Shown here piece by piece: positions 22,405-31,459 of a stretch of DNA of 37,187 bases. The notes below the pieces were generated by a model. It was not told the origin of the DNA, did not search any database, and was given only the letters and a program-made list of their open reading frames with translations. Numbering within the stretch: the stretch's first letter is position 1; each line of letters begins with the position of its first letter. Source of the stretch: Desulfobacterales bacterium (GTDB lineage: Bacteria > Desulfobacterota > DSM-4660 > Desulfatiglandales > Desulfatiglandaceae); NCBI GenBank assembly GCA_027024445.1, contig JALVSJ010000292.1, positions 1 through 37,187 of the forward strand, given 5' to 3'. The position numbers and the translations under genes were made by a program.

Positions 22405-22449
22405 GGGTAATTTGCGCACAGTCCAAAGTAAAAGGAGTAAGAGAAGGCC

Positions 22450-24012
22450 ATGAGCTATGTATATGCATTAGTCATCGCTTTTGCGGCACTTGTGGCTGGA
22501 ACCTTAATTGGTTTCTTTGTCCGCAAGCGACTAACTGAGTCCAGAGTAGAGTCCATAGAGAAGTATGCAAAGAAGATTCTGGCAGACGCCCAAAAAGAGG
22601 CGAAGACCATCAAGAAAGAGGCTCACCTTCAGGCAAAAGATACTTTGTATCAAATGAAGGTGGAGTTCGAGAAGGAGACCAGAGAGAAGAAAGAACAGAT
22701 CTTGATCCAGGAAAAAAGACTCTTTCACAAAGAGGAAAATCTGGACCGAAAACAGGAGCAACTGGAAAAGAGAGAGACAAAAGTTTCCGAAAGGGAAAGG
22801 AGTCTGGATAGGGCTGAAAGGGAACTAAGGGAAAAGGAGCAGGAGTATCTTAGACTTATAGAAGAGCGTAAGAAGGAGCTGGAAAAGATAGCGGGCATGT
22901 CAAGTGAAGATGCGAAAAGACTCTTGATTGAGTCTATGGAATCAGAGGCACGTCATGAAGCAGCAAAGCTCATCAGGAAGATAGAGAATGAGGCCCGGGA
23001 AGAGGCTGATAAGAAGGCGCAAGAAATACTTGCACTGGCCGTTAAGCGCTACGCAGGGGATTACGTAGCAGAGAAAACTGTCTCGGTGGTCAATCTACCC
23101 AACGAAGAGATGAAAGGTAGAATTATAGGCAGAGAGGGGCGCAATATTCGCGCTATTGAGGCAGCCACAGGGGTTGATGTCATAATAGACGATACGCCCG
23201 AAGCAGTCATTCTCTCAGGTTTTAATCCTGTCAGACGTGAAGTGGCCAAGGTGGCGCTCGAAAGACTCATAGATGATGGCCGTATTCATCCGGCCAGAAT
23301 TGAAGACGTGGTGGCCAAAGTCAATAAAGAGATCGAGGCCAGCATTCGCGAGGCCGGGGAGCAGGCAACATTTGATTTGGGAGTACATGGAATTGACCCT
23401 GAGATGGTGAAACTCCTTGGACGGCTTAAATATCGATCAAGCTATGCACAAAACGTCTTACAGCATTCTATAGAGGTTGGCTTCTTATGCGGAATAATGG
23501 CGGCTGAGTTAGGGGTGGACGTGAAGCAAGCAAAAAGGGCGGGGCTTCTGCATGATATTGGAAAGGCAGTGGACCATGAAGTAGAGGGGCCCCATGCGGC
23601 TATTGGCGCTGATCTGGCGCGCAGGTATGGCGAATCCAGAGAAGTGGTCCATGCCATTGCTGCACACCATGAGGAGGTTCCACCGGAGACGATCTTGGCG
23701 GTTCTTGTTCAAGCTGCGGACACTCTCTCGGGGGCTCGTCCGGGGGCCCGCCAGGAAATGCTTGAATCTTATGTTAAGCGCCTCGAGGAGCTTGAAAAGA
23801 TTGCCATTTCTTTCAAAGGAGTTGAAAAGTCTTATGCTATCCAAGCCGGCAGAGAGATCAGGATAATGGTAGAGAGCAAGATTGTTGATGATGATCAGGC
23901 ACATATGTTATGTAAGGAAATCGCAAAAAAGATAGAGCAAGATATGACATATCCGGGACAGATCAAGGTCACAGTGATCAGGGAAACCAGGGCTGTGGAA
24001 TATGCCAAATAG
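22450..24012 (+). CDS. rny: Ribonuclease Y
   Basis: ORF 520 aa: N-terminal TM, long charged coiled coil, [40 protein letters not shown] domain [19 protein letters not shown]. Confidence 0.98.
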   Translation: MSYVYALVIAFAALVAGTLIGFFVRKRLTESRVESIEKYAKKILADAQKEAKTIKKEAHLQAKDTLYQMKVEFEKETREKKEQILIQEKRLFHKEENLDRKQEQLEKRETKVSERERSLDRAERELREKEQEYLRLIEERKKELEKIAGMSSEDAKRLLIESMESEARHEAAKLIRKIENEAREEADKKAQEILALAVKRYAGDYVAEKTVSVVNLPNEEMKGRIIGREGRNIRAIEAATGVDVIIDDTPEAVILSGFNPVRREVAKVALERLIDDGRIHPARIEDVVAKVNKEIEASIREAGEQATFDLGVHGIDPEMVKLLGRLKYRSSYAQNVLQHSIEVGFLCGIMAAELGVDVKQAKRAGLLHDIGKAVDHEVEGPHAAIGADLARRYGESREVVHAIAAHHEEVPPETILAVLVQAADTLSGARPGARQEMLESYVKRLEELEKIAISFKGVEKSYAIQAGREIRIMVESKIVDDDQAHMLCKEIAKKIEQDMTYPGQIKVTVIRETRAVEYAK

Positions 24013-24067
24013 GTCTGGAGTGAAACGAGCCAATAATCAAATGTGTTCACATTGAAGGCCACCAGCC

Positions 24068-26755
24068 GTGGAAACCGAACCCAAGAAGGAGCCGGTTTAT
24101 TTAGTTGATGGTAGTTCCTACCTGCATCGGGCGTACCATGCTATAGGAAATCTCTCCAATTCAAAGGGATTCCCCACAAACGTAATTCTAGGCTTCACCA
24201 GAATGCTCCTGAAGTTACTTCAGGAGAAAAGGCCAAAATATGTGGCTGTTGTTTTTGATGCAAAAGGTCCCACCTTTCGTCACGAAATGTATAAGGAATA
24301 CAAGGCCAATAGACCTCCCATGCCGGAAGATATGGCGGTGCAGATCCCTGTGGTTAAAAAGGTCATTGACGCCCTCAATATAAAGAGGCTGGAAGTAGAG
24401 GGCTATGAGGCTGATGATGTAATAGGGACCATTGCCCGAAAGTGCCAAGAATTGGGCCATAGCGTTGTGATGGTGACCGGAGACAAGGATTTTCGCCAGC
24501 TCCTCACACCTTTGGCCATAATGTGGGATACCATGAAAGACAAGGTGACGGATTATGAGTCACTGAAAGAGGCCTATGGACTGGAACCCACACAGTTTGT
24601 CGACGTTATGGGCCTCTCAGGTGATACCAGTGATAATATACCCGGTGTGCCCGGAATTGGCGAAAAAACAGCCACAAAACTTATCAAAGAATTTGGCTCC
24701 CTGGAAAATGTGTTGGATCACATTGATAAGGTTAGAGGCGAAAAACTTAAACAGAATTTACGACAGTGGGCAGAAAGTGCTCGTCTGAGCAAGGAGTTGG
24801 TTACGATCCATTGCGATGTTCCCTTGGACATAAAAATAGAGGATTTAAGGGTTGGTGAGCCTGACAGGGCGCAACTGCGGGAGCTATTCAGAGAACTGGA
24901 ATTCCGTGAACTTTGGGATCAGTTTGCTGAGAGAGAGAAAACCGACAAAGACTACCGACTTTGCATGAGTAAAGAAGATCTGGCAACATTGATTTCAGAC
25001 ATAAAAGCTGGAGGGCTCGTATGCGTAGATACAGAAACTACGAGTGAGGATCCTTTTAAGGCCAAGCTGGTGGGAATTTCTTTCTGTCTGGAAGAGGGCA
25101 GGGCGCACTACCTCCCTCTGGGTCACAAATATAAGGGTGTACCGGAGCAATTACCTTTAGACCAGGCCCTTGATTTGTTGAGGCCTGTGCTGGAAGACGA
25201 GCAGATAGCCAAGGTAGGGCAAAACATAAAGTATGATGCAGAAGTGTTTCATTTCCACGGGGTAGAACTGAGAGGTTTGTACTTTGATACCATGGTTGCC
25301 TCCTATGTTATCAATCCAGGCCTTAGGCAGCACAACTTGGAGGCATTAGCACAGCAGTACCTTAACTATAGGATGATAAGCTATAGAGAACTCGTTGGGA
25401 AGGGGAAAAAAGCGAAAAGCTTCGCTCAGGTAAAGATAGAGGATGCTGCAGAGTACTCTTGCGAAGATGCAGATATCACCCTGAGGCTGATGAAGATACT
25501 GGAGCAGATCCTCAAGAAAGAGAAAAATGAGGAGCTATTCTATGAACTAGAGATGAAATTGATCCCTGTACTGATGCAAATGGAACTGAATGGTATAAAA
25601 ATTGACGTACCATTTCTGGAGTCGCTGTCTGTTGCTATGGCCCGAGAACTGGAACAGCTCGAGCACGAGATCTATGAAGAGGCAGGCATGGAGTTCAATA
25701 TAAACTCCCCACAGCAACTGGGTTACGTACTGTTTGAAAAACTCCGATTACCGGTTCAAAGAAAGACGGCCAAGACCAAGCGCTACTCTACTGATGTCAA
25801 AGTTCTTAAAAAGCTTGCCACATACCCCAATAGGCTTCCGAAATTGGTGTTGCGCTACCGGACGCTTGCTAAGCTGAAGTCAACATATCTTGACACCTTA
25901 ATAAAGATGGTTGAGCCTTCTACGGGCAGGCTCCACACGTCCTTTAATCAAACAGTTACAGCCACTGGCAGACTCAGCAGCAGCAATCCAAACTTGCAAA
26001 ATATTCCCATTAGAGGTGAAGAAGGAAAGGAGATCCGCAAAGGCTTTATTGCAGAAAAGGGGTTTAAACTCGTCTCTGCGGATTACAGCCAGATTGAGCT
26101 CCGGGTGTTTGCTCACTACTCCGGGGATCCGGCATTCAAGGAGGCATTCGAAAAAGGTGAAGACGTGCACACAAAGACTGCTTCTGAGATCATGGGGGTG
26201 AGTCCTGATAAAGTGACTCCTGACATGAGAAGAATAGCCAAAGCAATCAATTTCGGAATAATCTATGGAATGGGTCCCCAAAAATTGAGCGAGGAACTCG
26301 AGATTGATCTTTCCTCAGCAAAACAGTATATTGCAGCGTATTATGAGCGATATAAGGGCGTGTTGGCTTATAAAGAAAAAATGATAAAGGAGGCGAGAGA
26401 AAAGGGATATGTAACAACCCTATTCAATAGAAGAAGATATGTGCCTGACATTGATCATCCTAAACAGGTAGTCAGGGCTGAGGCCGAGCGAATAGCGGTT
26501 AACACTCCCATTCAAGGCACGGCGGCTGACCTCATTAAAAAGGCAATGATAAACCTACACGAACGATTGAACAAAGAGGGTTACAAAGCCAAGATGCTTT
26601 TGCAGGTGCATGACGAGTTGTTGTTTGAAGTGCCTGAACGCGAAGTTAAGTCAGTTGTCCCATTGATTAGGGGAGAAATGGAAAATGTTTACCCACTTGA
26701 TGTCCCATTGAAGGTCGATATTGGCATAGGGGATAATTGGTCTGAGGCACACTGA
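24068..26755 (+). CDS. polA: DNA polymerase I
   Basis: ORF 895 aa: 5'-3' exonuclease LVDGSSYLHRAYHA, 3'-5' exonuclease VCVDTETTSEDPFKAKLVGISF, polymerase SADYSQIELRVFAHYSGD, VHDELLFEVPE. Confidence 0.98.
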   Translation: METEPKKEPVYLVDGSSYLHRAYHAIGNLSNSKGFPTNVILGFTRMLLKLLQEKRPKYVAVVFDAKGPTFRHEMYKEYKANRPPMPEDMAVQIPVVKKVIDALNIKRLEVEGYEADDVIGTIARKCQELGHSVVMVTGDKDFRQLLTPLAIMWDTMKDKVTDYESLKEAYGLEPTQFVDVMGLSGDTSDNIPGVPGIGEKTATKLIKEFGSLENVLDHIDKVRGEKLKQNLRQWAESARLSKELVTIHCDVPLDIKIEDLRVGEPDRAQLRELFRELEFRELWDQFAEREKTDKDYRLCMSKEDLATLISDIKAGGLVCVDTETTSEDPFKAKLVGISFCLEEGRAHYLPLGHKYKGVPEQLPLDQALDLLRPVLEDEQIAKVGQNIKYDAEVFHFHGVELRGLYFDTMVASYVINPGLRQHNLEALAQQYLNYRMISYRELVGKGKKAKSFAQVKIEDAAEYSCEDADITLRLMKILEQILKKEKNEELFYELEMKLIPVLMQMELNGIKIDVPFLESLSVAMARELEQLEHEIYEEAGMEFNINSPQQLGYVLFEKLRLPVQRKTAKTKRYSTDVKVLKKLATYPNRLPKLVLRYRTLAKLKSTYLDTLIKMVEPSTGRLHTSFNQTVTATGRLSSSNPNLQNIPIRGEEGKEIRKGFIAEKGFKLVSADYSQIELRVFAHYSGDPAFKEAFEKGEDVHTKTASEIMGVSPDKVTPDMRRIAKAINFGIIYGMGPQKLSEELEIDLSSAKQYIAAYYERYKGVLAYKEKMIKEAREKGYVTTLFNRRRYVPDIDHPKQVVRAEAERIAVNTPIQGTAADLIKKAMINLHERLNKEGYKAKMLLQVHDELLFEVPEREVKSVVPLIRGEMENVYPLDVPLKVDIGIGDNWSEAH

Positions 26756-26812
26756 TAAGGTCTAGGTGCGAGGTATAAGGTTAAGAGTGTAGGGTATAAG
26801 GTACAGGGTAGA
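26755..26812. repeat. Short direct repeats (ATAAGGT x3, about 20-21 bp period)
   Basis: ataaggt at 26755-26761, 26775-26781 and 26796-26802, each followed by degenerate purine-rich sequence of the same length. Confidence 0.65.
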
Positions 26813-26904
26813 GGAGTTTTGAGCCGGAGTTCTTTTTTGATTGTTTTTGGAGATGAGGGACAAGGATTGGCTGTGGAACCCAGATTTAGATAAGGAGTGT
26901 CAAC

Positions 26905-29900
26905 ATGGCAAAGAACTTGTACGTTGGCGTGGATGCTGGCTCTGTTAGCCTTAATTGCGTGGTGATGGATGAAAAAAGACATCTTGTCTACGAAGCGCCA
27001 TACAAAAGGCATCTGGGAAAGGTGGAAGAAGAGGCCCTGGCGCTGCTGGATGAAATCATAGAGCGCTTTGGTGCTGATTCCATCCGGTCAATCTCATTTA
27101 CTGGCAACCACGGGAAAAAGCTGAGTGAAAATCTGGATGCGTTTTATGAATTTGAAACAATAAGCCAGGTTTTGGGATCCCTGTATGTAAGGCCAGACGT
27201 GAGAACCATTATCAGCATGGGAGGTCAGGACACGGCCCTTTTCCAGATAAGGCATTATGACGGCGGATGGGATCTGGAGCATTTTGCCACTAATGGGCCC
27301 TGCGCTTCCGGAACAGGATCATTTATTGATCAGCAGGCCCAGAGGCTTGCCACTTCAATGTACTCTAGTGACGTTGATCAGTCTCAGCGCAACATAGATG
27401 AAATCCTGAAGGACTTCATTGAACTGGGGCTTAAGAGCGAAAGGGCAGCCAATGTTGCATGCAGGTGCACTGTATTTACCAAGTCAGATATGATTCATTT
27501 GCAAAACAGAGGAGAGCGCCTTGAGGACATAATTCATGGTCTGCACGTGGGAAACGCCAGAAACTACATGAGTACGATAGTAAATAACAGAAACCTGGCC
27601 GAACCCATCATTTTCATAGGAGGCCTTTCAAAGAATCAGCTTCAGGTAAATGCCTTTAAGGAGTACTTTCCGAATCTGGTGGTCCCCCCGTTTAACACTT
27701 CCATAGGTGCAATCGGCGTAGCTTTGCAGGCCATTGAAATGGGACAGGAAGGAGATGTAGACCTTCGAGCGCTCAAAAAATCCGCGAGACTCCAAGACAT
27801 GTCACTGCCCATTGGTAAGCGCCTTGAGCTTAAGAAGACCCATTTCCCTGAGTCAAACGAGGTGGAAAAAAGCTTCATGCCCGAAGGGACCAAGGCGTAC
27901 CTGGGCATAGACATTGGTTCCACAACCACAAAATATGCCCTAATTAATCAAAACGGTGAGATCATACACAAGTGTTACGTTCCTACACAGGGTAAACCCA
28001 TCGAAGTTACGCAAAGGCTCCTACGGCACATAAGAGATGAAGTAGGCGACAGGGTGGAAATTGTTGGTACAGCTACAACCGGGTCGGGCCGCAATGTGGT
28101 TGGAGATTTCCTGAACGTGGACTTGATCATTGATGAAATTACTGCACATGCCCGAGGAGCGGTAGAAATTGATCCCTCTGTGGATACGATATTTGAGATA
28201 GGCGGGCAGGACTCCAAGTATATTTCCATTGCAAACACATACCCTCTTGATTTTGACATGAACAAGGTATGCGCAGCGGGGACAGGTAGCTTTTTGCACG
28301 AACTGGCGAATAAATACGGCATAAATATCGTTGGAGAATTCCAGGAGATTGCCCTGTCCTCTAAGACACCCGTGAAGCTTGCGGAGCGGTGTACTGTCTT
28401 CATGGAATCTGATCTGGTTTCATATCTGCAAAAAGGTGTACCCCAGACGGACCTGATAGCAGGCCTATGCTATGCCATTGTACATAACTACCTGAATCGC
28501 GTTGTGGGAAAGAGAAAGATAGGAAATAAGATTATGTTTCTGGGAGGTCCTTCGCTGAACAAAGGCGTAGTTGCTGCATTTGAGAACGTACTGGGTCGTG
28601 GTCTGATCGTGCCTAAGCATCGAGAGGTACTCGGAGCATATGGCGCTGCTGTTAGCGTGCTTGAGAAGATGAAAACCGAAGGGAGGCGCGAAAGTAATTT
28701 TCGAGGTTTGGAAAACGCGATCAATGACAGGATGGAATACAAGGAGAAAATATGTCACGCAGATCCCACATGCCACAACCAGTGCAAACTGAAGATCTAT
28801 GACTTTGACGGGCGCCGTAGTGTGTGGGGTGGTGAGTGCGGCCGATACGACGTGACACGTGCAAAGGGAAGGAGGAAGGAGAACTATTTCTTATTGCGAC
28901 AAAAGATCTGGGAAAAATATATGGAAGGGGTGTACGAGGAACTGGGTGATAAGCCTATATTAGAAGTAGACGGTCGGCCCACGGTAGGAATGCAAAGGGC
29001 ACTGTATACCCACCAGACCGCAGTGCTATGGGCCCACTTCTTTGATATTTTGGGTTATAGAGTGGTTCTCACACCTCCTACCAATCCCCAGATCGCAAAA
29101 GAAGGCATTGAGACCATGGTGGCTGAGACATGCTTTCCTGTTAAGGTATCCCATGGTCATGTAAAGGCCATCGCAGGGAAAACGCGATTTCTATTCCTGC
29201 CCTCACCAATTACCATGCCAACTCCCACAGAATCAGAAGTTGGATTCTACTGCCCGATGGTCCAGAGTAACTCTTATATGGTTAGAACGGCTTTAGGTCT
29301 TAATCCCAAAGATATCCTGAACCCCACGGTCCATCTTAAATATGACCCTGATACATTGGCATTAGAACTGTCCGAGCAGATATCCAAAAAACTAGGGGTG
29401 GGAAGGAAAAGGATTCGAGATGCGATCCACGGAGCTTTGGAAAAACATAATGCTTTCATAAAGGAACTGCAAAAGATAGGGCAAAAGATAATCCAAGATC
29501 ATCCAGATGATGAACCCATAGTCGTTGTCACAGGGAGGCCGTACAACCTCTATGATGAAAGGGTTAACCTGAGGCTAGGGCAAAACTTGGCGAAGATAGG
29601 AGTCACCGGGCTCCCCATGGATTTTATAGATGTGTCCCAAGTGGATTTGTCCGATTTTCCCAATATGTATTGGGGATTGGGATCGCAGATAATACGGACA
29701 GCAAAGCTGGTGAAAAAGATACCTCAAATGTTTGGGCTCCATCTTACTAACTTCAGTTGTGGGGCTGATTCTTTTCTGGAGCATTTTTACAGACATGTGA
29801 TGAAAGGTAAAGCATATCTCATCCTTGAATTGGATGAGCATAGCGCTGTTGCAGGGGTAATGACAAGGCTCGAGGCCTACAAGAATGTTATTGAAAACAC

Positions 29901-29952
29901 CATGCAGAAAGAAGGATTGATTCGTCAAAAAACAAGAAAGGTGGCTAATTAA
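26905..29952 (+). CDS. Tandem acyl-CoA dehydratase activase (BcrA/BadF/HgdC ASKHA ATPase x2) fused to a 2-hydroxyacyl-CoA dehydratase/DUF2229-like reductase domain
   Basis: ORF 1015 aa. Module 1: YVGVDAGSVSLNCVVMDE, SMGGQDTALF, CASGTGSFIDQQ, CRCTVFTKSDMI. Module 2: YLGIDIGSTTTKYALINQ, EIGGQDSKYISI, CAAGTGSFLHELA, RCTVFMESDLV. C-terminal AETCFPVKVSHGHV, FLPSPITMP, VVTGRPYNLYDERVNLRLGQNLAKIG, NFSCGADSFLEH. Confidence 0.9.
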   Translation: MAKNLYVGVDAGSVSLNCVVMDEKRHLVYEAPYKRHLGKVEEEALALLDEIIERFGADSIRSISFTGNHGKKLSENLDAFYEFETISQVLGSLYVRPDVRTIISMGGQDTALFQIRHYDGGWDLEHFATNGPCASGTGSFIDQQAQRLATSMYSSDVDQSQRNIDEILKDFIELGLKSERAANVACRCTVFTKSDMIHLQNRGERLEDIIHGLHVGNARNYMSTIVNNRNLAEPIIFIGGLSKNQLQVNAFKEYFPNLVVPPFNTSIGAIGVALQAIEMGQEGDVDLRALKKSARLQDMSLPIGKRLELKKTHFPESNEVEKSFMPEGTKAYLGIDIGSTTTKYALINQNGEIIHKCYVPTQGKPIEVTQRLLRHIRDEVGDRVEIVGTATTGSGRNVVGDFLNVDLIIDEITAHARGAVEIDPSVDTIFEIGGQDSKYISIANTYPLDFDMNKVCAAGTGSFLHELANKYGINIVGEFQEIALSSKTPVKLAERCTVFMESDLVSYLQKGVPQTDLIAGLCYAIVHNYLNRVVGKRKIGNKIMFLGGPSLNKGVVAAFENVLGRGLIVPKHREVLGAYGAAVSVLEKMKTEGRRESNFRGLENAINDRMEYKEKICHADPTCHNQCKLKIYDFDGRRSVWGGECGRYDVTRAKGRRKENYFLLRQKIWEKYMEGVYEELGDKPILEVDGRPTVGMQRALYTHQTAVLWAHFFDILGYRVVLTPPTNPQIAKEGIETMVAETCFPVKVSHGHVKAIAGKTRFLFLPSPITMPTPTESEVGFYCPMVQSNSYMVRTALGLNPKDILNPTVHLKYDPDTLALELSEQISKKLGVGRKRIRDAIHGALEKHNAFIKELQKIGQKIIQDHPDDEPIVVVTGRPYNLYDERVNLRLGQNLAKIGVTGLPMDFIDVSQVDLSDFPNMYWGLGSQIIRTAKLVKKIPQMFGLHLTNFSCGADSFLEHFYRHVMKGKAYLILELDEHSAVAGVMTRLEAYKNVIENTMQKEGLIRQKTRKVAN

Positions 29953-31305
29953 ATGGAATCGGCAAAGGTTATCAGCTTTGAGACTCTAACGGAGAACGTA
30001 GGTCGGTTCAACGTAAAGAATAAAACCTTCTTGATCCCACAGATGAATAGGATCGGGGGACATCTTCTGGCTGCTACATTTCGGGGGTTTGGGATCAAAG
30101 CCAAGGTGATGGAGACCTTTAAGGGAATGGATCTCGGCAAGGAATATACATCGGGAAAGGAGTGCTATCCCTGCCAGATCACCACGGGAGATATCCTGTA
30201 TTTCCTTAAAACAGAGAAGGAAAGGCTGGGAGATGCCTTTGATCCCGAAGACTATGTCTATTTTATGCCCGAATCTGATGGGCCCTGTCGTTTTGGAATG
30301 TATAACAAATACCAGCGAATAGTCTTGGACTCTTTTCCCGAGTTCAAGAGGATTCGAATTGGAGCTCTGACCACAAGGGATGGATATTCTCTGGAGGGTC
30401 TCATAGATGAAGAGAGAGTCAGTGATTTGAGAAAGGCTTCGTATTTTTCCGTGGTAGTTGCAGACATACTTGATAGATTGCTGTGGCGGATTCGGCCTTA
30501 TGAAAAAGAGAAAGGAATGGCCGATGAGTTTATTGAAAACTCCATGCATTTAATGGAGGAGGTTTTCGAGGTATATGGCCCGAAAAAGAACTTCGAGAGA
30601 ATCCTGGATAAGCTGGAGGAGGTAATAGAGCAGGGGAAAGAAATCATTGACCCTTCAATCCCTCCAAAACCTCTCATAGGCATTGTTGGTGAAATATATG
30701 TGAGAAGTCACGTGTATGCCAACCAGAACCTCATAAGATTACTTGAAAAGTACGGCGGTGAGGCAGTGAATGCATCCATAGCCGAGTGGATGAACTATAC
30801 AAGTTATGATAGGCTAAGAGAAGCGAAGATAGGGTTGAGATTGCAACTCAAACAGTTGCGCTTGGGCGCTGTTAAAAAATATCTGAAGAAAATGCTGGAT
30901 TTTGGTGGAGATCTTTATTACCAGGAAATCCGCCAGAGGCAGGTCTACAAAAGGGTCAAGAAACTTATCAATATTCCCCACGATCACAAGGTCGGGCATT
31001 TGGAGAAGGTCTTGAAAGAGAAGGATCTGTTTACCTTTGATGTGGGCACTGAAGCATGCCTGAGCATAGCCGGTATTGTAGAATATGCGCGTGAGGGATT
31101 TAACGGTGTGGTAAATGCCTATCCGTTTACATGCATGCCCAGCACTACTACCTCGGCAATTGTGAAGCCGCTAATGGATAAGCTGGGCGTGCCATATCTG
31201 GATACCCCCTATGACTCCAGTTACCAACCAGGTAGAGAGGCTGCCATAAGGACATTTATGTATCAGGCCCATCAGCATTTCAATCGCCACGGTAGAAGGC
31301 ATTGA
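29953..31305 (+). CDS. 2-hydroxyacyl-CoA dehydratase (HgdB/CoA-substrate activase)-like protein
   Basis: ORF 450 aa: TFLIPQMNRIGGHLLAATFRGFGIKAKVM, GKECYPCQITTGDILYFL, DGPCRFGMYNKYQRIVLD, IGIVGEIYVRSHVYANQNLIRLLEKYGGEAVNA; abuts the previous stop codon (taaatg). Confidence 0.87.
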   Translation: MESAKVISFETLTENVGRFNVKNKTFLIPQMNRIGGHLLAATFRGFGIKAKVMETFKGMDLGKEYTSGKECYPCQITTGDILYFLKTEKERLGDAFDPEDYVYFMPESDGPCRFGMYNKYQRIVLDSFPEFKRIRIGALTTRDGYSLEGLIDEERVSDLRKASYFSVVVADILDRLLWRIRPYEKEKGMADEFIENSMHLMEEVFEVYGPKKNFERILDKLEEVIEQGKEIIDPSIPPKPLIGIVGEIYVRSHVYANQNLIRLLEKYGGEAVNASIAEWMNYTSYDRLREAKIGLRLQLKQLRLGAVKKYLKKMLDFGGDLYYQEIRQRQVYKRVKKLINIPHDHKVGHLEKVLKEKDLFTFDVGTEACLSIAGIVEYAREGFNGVVNAYPFTCMPSTTTSAIVKPLMDKLGVPYLDTPYDSSYQPGREAAIRTFMYQAHQHFNRHGRRH

Positions 31306-31459
31306 GCTGGCAGGATCCGTTGACACCCGCTTTCTCACAACTTGCAGAGGAGAATAGCTGTTCTGCACGCTTGAGAGTGTCGTAGATGGAGCTGTTTGGA
31401 GATGAATCACCACTGGTGGTGGGGTCGGGAAAGGATAGAAAATAGATAAAGGAAAGAAA

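Noticed and set aside
31319-31347. TTGACA-like promoter upstream of rng
   Set aside because: A TTGACA is present but the sequence 17 bp downstream (tgcaga) is a poor -10.
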